Of a stretch of 64,000 bases of DNA, positions 26,838 to 36,939 are shown in pieces. The notes under the pieces were generated by a model. It was not told where the DNA came from. It was given only the letters and a program-made list of their open reading frames with translations, and searched no databases. The stretch lies in contig NZ_PHUE01000001.1 of assembly GCF_002813295.1 (NCBI RefSeq), positions 3,286,001 to 3,350,000 of the forward strand. The letters are read 5' to 3'. Source of the stretch: Flavobacterium sp. 5. GTDB taxonomy: Bacteria; Bacteroidota; Bacteroidia; Flavobacteriales; Flavobacteriaceae. A program made the translations under genes and the position numbers. Numbering within the stretch: position 1 is the stretch's first letter; every line of letters begins with the position of its first letter.

Positions 26838-26879
26838 TAGGCTAACGATTTTCTTTCTTTATAACTCAAAACCTTTTTA

Positions 26880-26887
26880 TATATTTG
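26880..26887 (+). promoter_or_regulatory. -7 promoter element immediately before the HMG-CoA lyase-like gene
   Basis: TATATTTG ends 6 bp before the ATG at 26894. With the usual start site about 7 bp downstream, the message would be nearly leaderless. Confidence 0.5.
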
Positions 26888-26893
26888 AAAGTT

Positions 26894-27757
26894 ATGGAGG
26901 CTATAAAAATAATCGAATGTCCGCGGGATGCTATGCAAGGCATAAAAACCTTTATTCCTACCGAAAGAAAGGCTGCTTACATACAAGCTTTGCTTAGAGT
27001 TGGTTTTGACACAATTGATTTTGGTAGTTTTGTTTCGGCAAAAGCCATCCCTCAAATGCAAGATACTGCCGAAGTGTTAGAACAACTTGATTTATCCAAA
27101 ACAAAAAGTAAATTATTAGCTATTATAGCCAATGTTCAAGGAGCAACTTTGGCTTCTGAACATGCAGCTATTCAATATTTAGGTTTTCCTTTTTCGATTT
27201 CAGAAAATTTTCAAATGCGTAATACGCATAAAACGATTGCCGAATCTTTGGTAACGTTAGATGAAATTTTAAATATTGCAGACAAAACCAATAAAGAAGC
27301 TATAGCCTATCTTTCTATGGGATTTGGAAATCCTTATGGAGACCCGTGGAATGTTGAAATTGTTGCTGAATGGACCGAAAAGTTGGCTGGAATGGGAGTG
27401 AAAATTTTATCTCTTTCTGATACAGTCGGAAGTTCTACTCCTGATGTGATTGAGTATTTATTCTCTCATTTAATTCCACAATATCCTCAAATTGAGTTTG
27501 GTGCACATCTTCATACAACTCCCGATAAGTGGCTAGAAAAAATTGACGCAGCTTATAAGGGTGGTTGTCGTCGTTATGATGGTGCAATTCAAGGATTTGG
27601 AGGTTGTCCTATGGCTACAGATAAGCTAACGGGTAATATGCCTACAGAGAAATTACTTTCTTATTTTACGGTTAAAAAAGAAAATACCAATTGCAGTCCA
27701 ATGAGTTTTGAAAGTGTTTACAATGAAGCTTCAAAATTATTTGGTGAATTTCATTAA
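26894..27757 (+). CDS. Hydroxymethylglutaryl-CoA lyase family protein
   Basis: A DRE-TIM metallolyase that splits HMG-CoA to acetoacetate and acetyl-CoA in leucine breakdown. Visible signatures: ECPRDAMQG (catalytic Arg-Asp, near 8-16), the metal-binding AHLHTT near 204-209 and the active-site cysteine loop GFGGCPMA near 235-242. I chose the ATG at 26894 (287 residues); the open frame extends to a TTG at 26885 that lies inside the -7 promoter element. It follows pyrD after 56 bp. A related homocitrate-type aldol lyase role is less likely because the GGCP loop is intact. Confidence 0.88.
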   Translation: MEAIKIIECPRDAMQGIKTFIPTERKAAYIQALLRVGFDTIDFGSFVSAKAIPQMQDTAEVLEQLDLSKTKSKLLAIIANVQGATLASEHAAIQYLGFPFSISENFQMRNTHKTIAESLVTLDEILNIADKTNKEAIAYLSMGFGNPYGDPWNVEIVAEWTEKLAGMGVKILSLSDTVGSSTPDVIEYLFSHLIPQYPQIEFGAHLHTTPDKWLEKIDAAYKGGCRRYDGAIQGFGGCPMATDKLTGNMPTEKLLSYFTVKKENTNCSPMSFESVYNEASKLFGEFH

Positions 27758-27876
27758 GATATAGTTTTTTTTAATTTAAGTTATTGGTAGTTAGGTGTTT
27801 TAATTTTTTTTTTTGTTACTTTAGTATGGTTCCAAAAAAACAGCAAACTACTGTTCTGTAATTAAAATAAATAGGT

Positions 27877-28428
27877 ATGAAATTTACTTTTCTCAAAAAT
27901 ATTATTTTAATTGCTACAATAGGTTACTATTTTTTTTCATGCAGTAGTGATTTAGATTTCGACCAAGTTAATGATTTCAATACTCAACCAGTCGCAACAA
28001 CAAATCTCGCATATATAAAAAATGATGCATCAGATTTTGTTTCGAATGGGACTGAAACTCCTTTTTTTTCTTATACCTCCAATGTTGAGTTTTTGAATAC
28101 ATCATTTGTTGAAAGTGATTTGGTTAAAACCGAATTATATTTCCGAATTAAAAACACAATTAAGAGGGCTTATATTTTTAATATTATTCTTCTTGATGAA
28201 AATGATTTGCCCATTCATACAATAACAATGAATGTGCCTGAATATAATGGAACTGAGGTTGTAGTCGAAAAAACGGAAACATTTACTACTGCAAATGTGG
28301 ATATACTGAAGAGTACAACCAAAATGATTTTTTCAGTTTTAATGCTACCTGGAACGCCAATATCCGAAGATACGCTCGGGAGAGTTGAATTAAGCTCAAG
28401 TATAACTGCTTATTTCGATATAAAATGA
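27877..28428 (+). CDS. Lipoprotein of unknown function, paired with the DUF5723 gene
   Basis: A 183-residue lipoprotein: signal peptide with lipobox YFFSCSS (Cys22), then an all-beta region (SNVEFLNTSFVESDLVKTEL, TITMNVPEYNGTEVVVEKTE). The stop overlaps the next ATG by four bases (ATGA, 28425-28428), so translation of the two is coupled and the products probably work together at the outer membrane. No family is recognised. Confidence 0.75.
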   Translation: MKFTFLKNIILIATIGYYFFSCSSDLDFDQVNDFNTQPVATTNLAYIKNDASDFVSNGTETPFFSYTSNVEFLNTSFVESDLVKTELYFRIKNTIKRAYIFNIILLDENDLPIHTITMNVPEYNGTEVVVEKTETFTTANVDILKSTTKMIFSVLMLPGTPISEDTLGRVELSSSITAYFDIK

Positions 28429-29828
28429 GAAAAATATCCGTACTTCTAAGTCTTATTTTCTCTTTTTATTGTTTTTCTCAGAACAAAGAGATTTTATATA
28501 ATTTCACGCCTCAACCACAAAGTTTATTGACTAATCCTGGTGCAGATGTAAAATACAAATGGTTTGTTGGAGTGCCTTTGTTGTCTGGTATTTCTGCGAA
28601 TGTGGGTTCTACAGGATTTGATGCTTATAGTTTATTTGCAAATAATGGCGTTGATTTTACAACCAAAGTTAAGAATGCTGTAGCTGCTACTAACAGTAAA
28701 GATTATGTTACAGCAAATCAGCAACTCGAAATATTTACTGCGGGATTTCGTGTTGGAGGACCAGAAAGTAAATTCTATGTGTCTTTTGGAATGTACCAAG
28801 AATTGGATTCGTTTATTTACATACCAACAGATTTGGCGATATTGGCTTTGTATGGGAACAAAGATTATATGGGAAAGTCCTTTGATTTGGGTGATTTGAG
28901 TGTAAAAGCCGAGTTACTTTCTGTTTTTCATGTTGGTTTTAATAAACAAATGAATGAGAAGCTTATTCTTGGAGCACGTGGAAAAATTTATTCGAGTATT
29001 TTTAATGGAACATCTACCCATAACTCTGGTTATTTTGTAACTACTCAAGGAGAGAATTTAATTTATGACCAATCAATATATTCCAATTTGGAACTTAATA
29101 CATCTGGAGTTTCGAAGTATCTCAATGAAAATTATGATGGTGATATTGCGGGCGACATGAGAGAAGATGTAACTAAAAGAGCTTTTCTAGGTGGGAATTT
29201 AGGATTAGGTTTAGACTTAGGACTTACTTATTATCCCAAACGGAATATACAACTAACAGCTAGTTTAGTAGATATAGGTTTTGTAAGTCACTCCAAAGAC
29301 GTGGAAAGTTTTACTTTTAAAGGAACTTATAATTTCAAAGGAGTAATTACCGATTTTAATTCCGCAGGTACTGTAGGTGATGCCTACGATGATTTTAAAA
29401 AAGCAATTCCTTTTGATACTTTGTATCATAAATATACAACATGGCGTCCTTTGAAATTTTATTCTTCTTTTCAATATTCATTTGAAGAAGAAAGACAAAC
29501 AGAATGTAATTGTGCAACAGATGAAGATTCTTGGTATCGAAGTGCAGTTGGTGGGCAGCTTTTTATAATGAGTACTCCTAAAGAGCCTATGTTGGCCTTA
29601 ACAGGCTATTATAGAAGAAGAATTCTTCGAGGATTACAAATGAAAGCTACTTATACTATCGATTCTTATTCTGCCTCGAATATTGGTTTGGGGTTGACAA
29701 CCAAAATTGGTATAGTTAATTTTTATGCATTAGCCGATAATCTTTTGGAATATAGAGATGTTTCGAAGGCGAATGCTCTTATATTTCAAATAGGATTTAA
29801 TATTATTTCAGGCGGAAGTAATAAATAA
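28425..29828 (+). CDS. DUF5723 outer-membrane protein
   Basis: 467 residues with signal peptide (1-18, FYCFSQ) and many amphipathic beta strands rich in aromatic residues and glycine, ending in IFQIGFNIISGGSNK. The segment NPGADVKYKWFVGVPLLSGIS and overall layout fit the DUF5723 family of Bacteroidetes outer-membrane barrel proteins (related to FadL/PorV-like barrels). Function unknown. It overlaps the lipoprotein gene by 4 bp, which suggests a barrel-lipoprotein pair. Confidence 0.75.
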   Translation: MRKISVLLSLIFSFYCFSQNKEILYNFTPQPQSLLTNPGADVKYKWFVGVPLLSGISANVGSTGFDAYSLFANNGVDFTTKVKNAVAATNSKDYVTANQQLEIFTAGFRVGGPESKFYVSFGMYQELDSFIYIPTDLAILALYGNKDYMGKSFDLGDLSVKAELLSVFHVGFNKQMNEKLILGARGKIYSSIFNGTSTHNSGYFVTTQGENLIYDQSIYSNLELNTSGVSKYLNENYDGDIAGDMREDVTKRAFLGGNLGLGLDLGLTYYPKRNIQLTASLVDIGFVSHSKDVESFTFKGTYNFKGVITDFNSAGTVGDAYDDFKKAIPFDTLYHKYTTWRPLKFYSSFQYSFEEERQTECNCATDEDSWYRSAVGGQLFIMSTPKEPMLALTGYYRRRILRGLQMKATYTIDSYSASNIGLGLTTKIGIVNFYALADNLLEYRDVSKANALIFQIGFNIISGGSNK

Positions 29829-29965
29829 AAAGTAATAAATTTTCATATAAAATGCAGCAATAAAATAAATTATTACAAATAGTAAAATGTTTCTTTTTTA
29901 TAGCCTTTCATAATTCAATTTGAAAATAAAATAGTCTAGTAAAGTGTTTTTAGCTTTAGATTATG

Positions 29966-29973
29966 TATATTTG
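29966..29973 (+). promoter_or_regulatory. -7 promoter element of guaB
   Basis: TATATTTG, 26 bp before the ATG at 30000; TSS predicted near 29980. Confidence 0.6.
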
Positions 29974-29999
29974 CACGCAATTCAACTACAAATTGCAAC

Positions 30000-31472
30000 A
30001 TGAAAGCACACGACTCTAAGATTATCGGCGAAGGTTTAACTTACGATGATGTATTATTAGTTCCAAATTACTCAAATGTTCTTCCTCGCGAAGTGAGTAT
30101 CAAATCCAAATTTTCCAGAAATATTACATTAAATGTTCCTATTGTATCTGCAGCTATGGATACTGTAACCGAAAGTTCTATGGCAATCGCTATGGCACAA
30201 GAAGGAGGAATAGGTGTTTTGCATAAAAACATGACTATCGAACAACAAGCAGCCAAAGTCCGTAAAGTAAAACGTGCAGAATCTGGTATGATTATCGATC
30301 CAGTTACTTTATTAATGACAGCTACAGTTTCGGATGCTAAAAATGCCATGAGAGAATTTGGTATTGGTGGTATTCCAATTGTAGACGAGAATAAAATTTT
30401 AATGGGAATTGTTACCAATAGAGATTTACGTTTTGAAAAAAATGGATCGAGACCTATTGTGGAGGTAATGACTAGTGAAAACCTAGTAACTGTTGCCGAA
30501 GGAACTTCATTAGAAGAAGCTGAGGTAGTATTGCAAGGTCATAAAATTGAAAAATTACCTGTAGTAAATGATAAAAATGAATTGGTAGGTTTAATCACTT
30601 TTAGAGATATTACCAAATTAACTCAAAAACCAAATGCCAATAAAGATAAATTTGGTCGTTTGAGAGTAGCAGCTGCTTTAGGTGTTACTGCTGATGCTGT
30701 TGAAAGAGCAACTGCTCTAGTAAACGCTGGTGTTGATGCTGTAATTATTGATACTGCTCATGGACATACACAAGGAGTGGTTGATGTATTGAAAGCGGTA
30801 AAAGCTAAATTTCCAAAACTAGATGTAATTGTTGGTAACATTGCCACTCCAGAAGCTGCTTTATTTTTAGTAGAAAATGGAGCTGATGGTGTGAAAGTAG
30901 GAATAGGACCTGGTTCTATTTGTACAACAAGAGTTGTAGCAGGGGTTGGGTTTCCTCAATTTTCTGCAGTTCTTGAAGTTGCCGCTGCTATAAAAGGGAC
31001 AGGAGTTCCTGTAATTGCTGATGGTGGAATTCGTTATACAGGAGATATTCCTAAAGCGATTGCAGCTGGAGCTGATAGTGTAATGCTAGGTTCATTATTA
31101 GCAGGAACAATGGAATCTCCAGGAGAAACCATTATTTTTGAAGGAAGAAAATTTAAATCATATAGAGGAATGGGTTCTGTTGAAGCCATGCAGGAAGGAT
31201 CGAAAGACCGTTACTTCCAAGATGTTGAAGATGATGTTAAAAAATTAGTTCCAGAAGGAATTGTAGGGCGTGTACCTTATAAAGGAGAGCTAAACGAAAG
31301 TATGCAACAATTCGTAGGTGGTCTTCGTGCTGGGATGGGATATTGTGGTTCTAAAGATATTGCTACTTTGCAAGATACAGGACGTTTTGTTCGTATTACT
31401 GCTAGTGGTATCAATGAAAGTCACCCACATGATGTAACAATTACTAAAGAAGCTCCGAATTATTCGAGATAA
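30000..31472 (+). CDS. guaB: IMP dehydrogenase
   Basis: Converts IMP to XMP with NAD+, the committed step to guanine nucleotides. The TIM barrel is interrupted by two CBS domains (about 95-215: [19 protein letters not shown] and [19 protein letters not shown]). The catalytic cysteine sits in GPGSICTTR near residue 308, the phosphate loop in [11 protein letters not shown] and the mobile flap in [10 protein letters not shown]. At 490 residues it is full length. It is a single-gene unit with its own promoter and terminator. Confidence 0.98.
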   Translation: MKAHDSKIIGEGLTYDDVLLVPNYSNVLPREVSIKSKFSRNITLNVPIVSAAMDTVTESSMAIAMAQEGGIGVLHKNMTIEQQAAKVRKVKRAESGMIIDPVTLLMTATVSDAKNAMREFGIGGIPIVDENKILMGIVTNRDLRFEKNGSRPIVEVMTSENLVTVAEGTSLEEAEVVLQGHKIEKLPVVNDKNELVGLITFRDITKLTQKPNANKDKFGRLRVAAALGVTADAVERATALVNAGVDAVIIDTAHGHTQGVVDVLKAVKAKFPKLDVIVGNIATPEAALFLVENGADGVKVGIGPGSICTTRVVAGVGFPQFSAVLEVAAAIKGTGVPVIADGGIRYTGDIPKAIAAGADSVMLGSLLAGTMESPGETIIFEGRKFKSYRGMGSVEAMQEGSKDRYFQDVEDDVKKLVPEGIVGRVPYKGELNESMQQFVGGLRAGMGYCGSKDIATLQDTGRFVRITASGINESHPHDVTITKEAPNYSR

Positions 31473-31500
31473 TTAAAGGAGAGTTATATAAAGATAAAAG

Positions 31501-31531
31501 GCATAGGATTTTAAAAATCTTATGCTTTTTT
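31501..31531 (+). terminator. Terminator after guaB
   Basis: Stem GCATAGGATTT/AAATCTTATGC (31501-31511 and 31515-31525, one wobble) followed by TTTTTT. Confidence 0.88.
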
Positions 31532-31602
31532 CTTTTTCTGAATATGTCTAAAATCATTTTGAGGTAGTGATAATCTGAAGCAGCTAATATTATTTATCCC
31601 TG

Positions 31603-32250
31603 TTATTTTTTCAAATATTGATCTAGTGGTAATAATATATTTTTTGAATTACTCATTTTATCAGAAAGTGATTGTGCTTCTTTAATCATATTTACGGTTA
31701 AATCACGTGTTGCAGTAATATTATTTTTAGCATTATTTTCAGGAGTTTGATCAATTTTAATAGATAGTAGAAGTAGCGACATTCCAGCAACCTTGTTCAT
31801 TTTTACACCTTGTCCCCGTATATATAACATTCCTAAATTTCCAATAGCTAGTCCGTCTTTTTGCAAGGCTGCCCTGCGGTACCATTTATTAGCTTTTGCA
31901 TAATCAATCGGTGTGCCTTTACCATTTTCATAAAACACCCCTAAATTGAATTGAGCATTTACATTTCCTTGTTCAGAAGCTTTATTGTACCAAATAAGGG
32001 CTTCCTTTTCATTTTTGCCAACACCCATTCCTTTTTCATACATCAAAGCTACATTGAATTGAGAATCTAGATGTCCTTCTTTAGCTGCTGCTAGAAATTT
32101 TTTGTAAGCAAGTGGCATATTATTAGCGTCAAGTGCTGCAACACCGGCAGTAAAATTTGTATTTACTTTAGTTTGTCCATAAGTTTTTACGGTTAATGCC
32201 AAAGAGGTAGATAAACATAGTGCAAAAAAAATAGTTTTGAAAAGTTTCAT
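31603..32250 (-). CDS. Sel1-repeat protein, exported
   Basis: I chose the start MKLFKTIFFALCLSTSLAL (32250), which gives a proper signal peptide; the open frame extends 12 codons further. The mature protein (215-residue precursor) carries Sel1-like repeats of about 36 residues, for example DSQFNVALMYEKGMGVGKNEKEALIWYNKASEQG and the next NAQFNLGVFYENGKGTPIDYAKANKWYRRAALQ. Such repeats bind partner proteins in the periplasm. It starts 46 bp from the antiporter stop and may be its downstream operon partner. Confidence 0.8.
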   Translation of the reverse strand: MKLFKTIFFALCLSTSLALTVKTYGQTKVNTNFTAGVAALDANNMPLAYKKFLAAAKEGHLDSQFNVALMYEKGMGVGKNEKEALIWYNKASEQGNVNAQFNLGVFYENGKGTPIDYAKANKWYRRAALQKDGLAIGNLGMLYIRGQGVKMNKVAGMSLLLLSIKIDQTPENNAKNNITATRDLTVNMIKEAQSLSDKMSNSKNILLPLDQYLKK

Positions 32251-32296
32251 TTTATAGGAGGTGTTTTTTGTTAAAAAATTCAACATTAGTTAATCT

Positions 32297-34528
32297 TTAA
32301 TCGTGAGCCAAATCCGTTAGTAGCTTTTTATCTCCAACGATCCATAAAATATCATCTTTTTCCAAAATAACATTCGATTCTGGATTTAGAGTTCTCTTTC
32401 CTCTTTTTTCGATCCCAACAATTAATCCTTTGGTTTTTTCTCTTAATTTGGAATCTTTAATGCTCTTTCCTAGAAAATTATGATTCTTTAGTTCTATTTG
32501 CCTTAAAACAATATCAGGCTCAACAACTTCGGGAGAAATATCCATTTCGTGCTGGTCTAGGTATTTTTTAAATTCTTGAACCTGCGCATCGGTTCCAATA
32601 ACACACACTTCATCTCCAGGAAAGATACGTTCGTTTGCCTCTGGAATGTGAATCATGACCTCACCACGTTTTATAGAAACAATATTTACTCCTAGGTTCT
32701 CTCTAATTTGTAAATTCTTCAATGATTCACCAGCAATATTCGATTCGGCAGCAATATCAAATATAGCCATGTGCCCATCCCAAGGCGATAGATCACTTCG
32801 ACTTCTTTTAGCTCTGTCAATCTCTCTGTCATTTAAATTTGTCAAAAAATGATTTTCAATTTTATGATATTGAGTGTGTAATCTTTTGTGGAAAATTAAA
32901 TAGATTACTACTGCAATTATCAATGCAATTAAAGCAATTTTCGGAGAGAAGAATATATTTAGTAATAAACCAATAAAGAAAACAGATAATAAAATTCGAA
33001 TGAAAAACAACATGGTCAATGGTCCACGGGATTTCCGATCATGCATTAATTGTTCTACTTCGTCTGTAGCTACTCGTCGAAAAGCTAGTGCCCATAAAAA
33101 AGGAGATAGTATTCCTAAAATTAGTAAAGCTCCCAGTGAGTTACCTAAATGATAATCATTTACTAATGGAAGTAGATATCGAGCAGAAAGCAAAATAATA
33201 GCAAGAATGATAACCACAAGCACAATTACCTGAATCAAAAAAGCATTGATTACTGTTTGCCACAAACTCACCGTTTTTATCGCCTGTGTACTAGCTGAAT
33301 AACGTTCAATCCTTTTGGTCCATTTACGAGGTAATTTATGAGCTAAATACTCCGAAAAAGGTAAGGAATATTTAATCATAAACGGAGTTGTAAATACTGT
33401 CACAGCCGAAACTGCCACTACAATTGGATACAAAAAAGTATTGGTAACTTTCAATGTCACCCCTAAAGTAGCTATAATAAAAGAGAATTCTCCAATTTGA
33501 GACAAACTCATTCCAGTTCTGATGGAATCTTTTAAAGGTTGTCCTGATAATAAAGCTCCAAATGTAGAACTAATTGATTGTCCAAAAATAGTAACAACAG
33601 AAAGGATGATGACAGGTACGGCATGTTGATAGAGTACGTCTGGATTAATTAACATTCCAACAGACACAAAAAAAACAGCCCCAAAAAAATCTTTCACCGG
33701 TTTTATCAAATGCTCAATATGTTCGGCCTGAGTGGTTTCTGCAATTATAGATCCCATAATAAAGGCACCAAGAGCAGGTGAAAAACCAACATTTGCAGCA
33801 AAAATAACCATAGTCAAGCAAAGTGCCAGAGAAATAATCAATAGCATTTCGTCGGTTAGCAAATGTTTGGTTTTTTTGAGCACAGTAGGAATGATAAAAA
33901 TTCCGCCCAAAAACCAAAGCACAAGAAAAAATACTAGTTTTAATACCGACATTAAAAGAGCAACTCCAGAAAATTGATTACTCACCGCTATTGTCGATAA
34001 TAAAACCATCATTAATATGGCAAGAATATCTTGAACAATTAGCGATCCAATAACGATTCCTGCGAATTTTTGCGTCTTAACGCCCAATTCATCAAATGAT
34101 TTTAGAATAATTGTGGTCGAAGATATCGAGAGAATCACACCTAGGAAAATGCTATCCATAGTAGGCCAACCCAGCCATTGTCCAACGGCATAACCCACAA
34201 TACACATACTTACTATTTGAATTCCTGCTGTAATAGAGGCTGTACCGCCGACTTTCATTAGCTTTTTAAAACTAAATTCCAATCCTAGACTGAACAATAA
34301 AAAGATAATTCCAATCTCTGCCCAAACTTCAACACTCTTAATGTCTTTTATCGATGGAAAAAAATCAAAGTGATTCCCTGCTAGAAAACCAGCAATCAAA
34401 TAACCAAGAACCAAAGGCTGTTTGAGTTTTCTAAATATCACAACAGCAATTCCAGCTGTCATTAATATTAATCCTAAATCGGTTATTAAAGGTTCTAGAT
34501 GTTGTGTTGTATCCGTTACTGCACTCAT
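32297..34528 (-). CDS. CPA2 cation:proton antiporter with two TrkA-C domains
   Basis: A 743-residue inner-membrane antiporter. Residues about 15-395 form the 12- to 13-helix Na+/H+ exchanger domain (YLIAGFLAGNHFDFF, the LFSLGLEFSFKKLMK motif, IVQDILAILMM with the ion-binding Asp). About four more helices follow near 415-550. The C-terminus has two TrkA-C (RCK_C) domains: IFDIAAESNIAGESLKNLQI to VCVIGTD, and LRQIELKNHNFLGKSIKDSK to LWIVGDKK. The NAD-binding RCK_N domain of KefB/KefC is absent. Probable role: K+ or Na+ efflux gated by a small ligand such as a nucleotide. Confidence 0.88.
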   Translation of the reverse strand: MSAVTDTTQHLEPLITDLGLILMTAGIAVVIFRKLKQPLVLGYLIAGFLAGNHFDFFPSIKDIKSVEVWAEIGIIFLLFSLGLEFSFKKLMKVGGTASITAGIQIVSMCIVGYAVGQWLGWPTMDSIFLGVILSISSTTIILKSFDELGVKTQKFAGIVIGSLIVQDILAILMMVLLSTIAVSNQFSGVALLMSVLKLVFFLVLWFLGGIFIIPTVLKKTKHLLTDEMLLIISLALCLTMVIFAANVGFSPALGAFIMGSIIAETTQAEHIEHLIKPVKDFFGAVFFVSVGMLINPDVLYQHAVPVIILSVVTIFGQSISSTFGALLSGQPLKDSIRTGMSLSQIGEFSFIIATLGVTLKVTNTFLYPIVVAVSAVTVFTTPFMIKYSLPFSEYLAHKLPRKWTKRIERYSASTQAIKTVSLWQTVINAFLIQVIVLVVIILAIILLSARYLLPLVNDYHLGNSLGALLILGILSPFLWALAFRRVATDEVEQLMHDRKSRGPLTMLFFIRILLSVFFIGLLLNIFFSPKIALIALIIAVVIYLIFHKRLHTQYHKIENHFLTNLNDREIDRAKRSRSDLSPWDGHMAIFDIAAESNIAGESLKNLQIRENLGVNIVSIKRGEVMIHIPEANERIFPGDEVCVIGTDAQVQEFKKYLDQHEMDISPEVVEPDIVLRQIELKNHNFLGKSIKDSKLREKTKGLIVGIEKRGKRTLNPESNVILEKDDILWIVGDKKLLTDLAHD

Positions 34529-34757
34529 GTTTTTTATTTTTAGAAGTAAATCCAGTCATTCGTTTCAAGTTCTTGGAGATAAAACTTTTTTCTTAGACTC
34601 GTAGAAGTTTCTTTCAGTCGTTTTGGACTTACAAGAAAAATAGTTTTATTTCGTTCAAGGCTTTCAACTACTATCTGGGCTAAACTGTCACTGGAGAATT
34701 ATTGGGTTCGATATAAAAATAACAAATTTCAGGCTTGAAAAAGAATGAAAGGGGACT

Positions 34758-35531
34758 TTAATTTAATTTATCTAAATCACTTAAACGGTAAAAAGCCATC
34801 TTATGTTGTCGGACATAGCTACAAATTAGTTCCAGAGTAGCTGTTTCTGTCTGATACTTAGCTGTAATATTATTTACAGGTTTATGTCCATAAAGGATTA
34901 GTATTTTATTCTTTCGTTTGGCAAAATCTAATAATTTTAAAAGATATGGGATACTGAAATTAGGATAATCGGTATCAATGCCAATTGCTAATACTGATCG
35001 GGTGTTTTCGAAATAACAATATTGAAAAAAAGGATCTTCGGCACCGTAGGTTGTTCCTCGTACTATTTTAAACTTTTTTAAAAGAACCGAATCAATTTCA
35101 GGGTTTCTAAAACCATAAGGATAAGCAAAGGAGCTTACTTTCAAAGAATAGAATTTCATTAAATCCAGCATTGGGTTTATTTCTTCATTGATATACTTAT
35201 CAATCCCATTTGCAGCTACATATTCAGGAGCTTTAAAATGATGATAACCATGTCCCGCAATTTCATGACCTTCTTTCTGTAATTCTTGGAGTTTGTTTAT
35301 TTCAGGATAGCTTAACGTATTTATTTTAGAAACACAAAAAGTAGCTTTCCATGAATAGAGGTTCAATATTTTGTCAGTTTCAAACCATTCATCAACACTT
35401 GTGTCGTCAAAGGTGATAACTACTCCAGCGATAGGATGCGAGGGTTTAGGTTTTATTATCGGCTTTTTATTTTCGCATGAAAATAAAAAAAAAGTACAAA
35501 GCAATATGAATAGTAAGAGTTTCTTGTTCAT
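34758..35531 (-). CDS. Polysaccharide deacetylase lipoprotein
   Basis: Lipobox FLFSCE (Cys19), then a NodB-type domain with TFDD (Asp42-Asp43), HGYHH (94-98), FAYPYG near 138 and YGHKPV near 223. These are the catalytic base, metal-binding and substrate-groove motifs of the carbohydrate esterase 4-like fold. The protein is an outer-membrane or periplasmic deacetylase of unknown polymer. It shares length (257 versus 258 residues) and almost every motif with the cassette-borne deacetylase at 18513-19289. The 230-bp gap upstream of the antiporter gene (34529-34757) shows no clear element. Confidence 0.87.
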   Translation of the reverse strand: MNKKLLLFILLCTFFLFSCENKKPIIKPKPSHPIAGVVITFDDTSVDEWFETDKILNLYSWKATFCVSKINTLSYPEINKLQELQKEGHEIAGHGYHHFKAPEYVAANGIDKYINEEINPMLDLMKFYSLKVSSFAYPYGFRNPEIDSVLLKKFKIVRGTTYGAEDPFFQYCYFENTRSVLAIGIDTDYPNFSIPYLLKLLDFAKRKNKILILYGHKPVNNITAKYQTETATLELICSYVRQHKMAFYRLSDLDKLN

Positions 35532-35568
35532 AATTAACTTTGTACTTTTTTATGTAATTTTTTTAAAT

Positions 35569-36915
35569 CTATATCCCTATAAAATTGCTTGGAGTGATTT
35601 GCATTAATTCAGCTTTAATTTCATCCGAAACATCAAGTGTAGCAATAAAACTATGAATCGCATTTTTATCAATTGCTTCGTTGGTTCTAGTCAAACCTTT
35701 CAAAGCTTCATAAGGATTTGGATAAGCTTCTCTGCGCAAAATAGTTTGAATAGCTTCCGCTACAACAGCCCAGTTTTTCTCTAAATCTTCATGAAATTTA
35801 GACTCGTTTAAAAGAAGTTTATTCAAACCTTTCAAAGTAGCTTCAAAAGAAATAATTGTATGTCCCATTGGCACACCAATGTTTCTCAAAACCGTACTGT
35901 CTGTCAAATCACGCTGTAATCTTGAAACTGGTAATTTAGCTGATAAATGCTCAAAAATAGCATTAGCAATTCCTAAGTTTCCTTCAGAGTTTTCAAAATC
36001 AATAGGGTTTACTTTGTGTGGCATAGCCGATGAACCAATTTCTCCCGCTTTAATTTTTTGCTTGAAATATTCCATAGAAACATACGTCCAAATATCTCTG
36101 TCTAAATCAATAACGATGTTGTTGATTCTTTTTAATGCATCAAAAAAGGCAGCAAAATGGTCGTAATGCTCGATTTGAGTCGTTGGAAAAGAATGATGTA
36201 GTCCTAGATTTTCCTGAACAAATTTTGTTCCGAATTGTTTCCAATCAATTTGAGGATATGCTACTTGATGCGCATTGTAATTTCCAGTTGCACCACCAAA
36301 TTTAGCTGCAAAAGGAACGTTAAACAATAAACGCATTTGCTCTTCTATACGCTCAACAAAAACAGCTATTTCTTTACCCAAACGAGTTGGAGAAGCAGGT
36401 TGTCCGTGTGTACGGGCAAGCATCGGAATATTTGCCCATTCTTGACTTAAATCCTTTAATTTAGTAATCAAAGTAATCAAAGATGGCATATACACTTGTT
36501 CAAAAGCATCTTTAGTCGAAAGCGGAATTGCAGTATTATTAATATCCTGAGAAGTCAATCCAAAGTGGATAAATTCTTTGTATTCAGATAAACCAAGTTT
36601 TTCAAAAGCGTCTTTGATAAAATACTCAACCGCTTTTACGTCGTGATTGGTTACTTTTTCAGTCTCTTTAATCCAAAGAGCATCTTCGGTAGAAAAGTTT
36701 TTATAAATATCACGTAAACTATCGAAAATATTCGGGTTTACGTTTTTTAATTGTGGCAAAGGAACTTCGCATAAAGCAATGAAATATTCAACTTCAATTA
36801 ATACGCGGTATTTGATTAATGCTTCTTCAGAGAAAAAAGGAGCCAGAGATGCTGTCTTACTTCTATAGCGACCATCGATTGGCGATATAGCATTCAATTC
36901 GTTTAGAGTAGTCAT
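35569..36915 (-). CDS. purB: Adenylosuccinate lyase
   Basis: Cleaves adenylosuccinate and SAICAR in purine synthesis. The fumarase/aspartase fold is clear: SPIDGRYRSKT at the start, HGQPASPTRLGKE near 165, and the flexible signature loop GSSAMPHKVNPIDFEN near 289 with the catalytic Ser. At 448 residues from the ATG at 36915 it is close to E. coli PurB (456). The open frame reaches a TTG at 36942, but that codon is part of the minus-strand -7 element, so I excluded it. Confidence 0.96.
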   Translation of the reverse strand: MTTLNELNAISPIDGRYRSKTASLAPFFSEEALIKYRVLIEVEYFIALCEVPLPQLKNVNPNIFDSLRDIYKNFSTEDALWIKETEKVTNHDVKAVEYFIKDAFEKLGLSEYKEFIHFGLTSQDINNTAIPLSTKDAFEQVYMPSLITLITKLKDLSQEWANIPMLARTHGQPASPTRLGKEIAVFVERIEEQMRLLFNVPFAAKFGGATGNYNAHQVAYPQIDWKQFGTKFVQENLGLHHSFPTTQIEHYDHFAAFFDALKRINNIVIDLDRDIWTYVSMEYFKQKIKAGEIGSSAMPHKVNPIDFENSEGNLGIANAIFEHLSAKLPVSRLQRDLTDSTVLRNIGVPMGHTIISFEATLKGLNKLLLNESKFHEDLEKNWAVVAEAIQTILRREAYPNPYEALKGLTRTNEAIDKNAIHSFIATLDVSDEIKAELMQITPSNFIGI

Positions 36916-36939
36916 TTTTTGTTGTTTTTTCGAAAGGCA

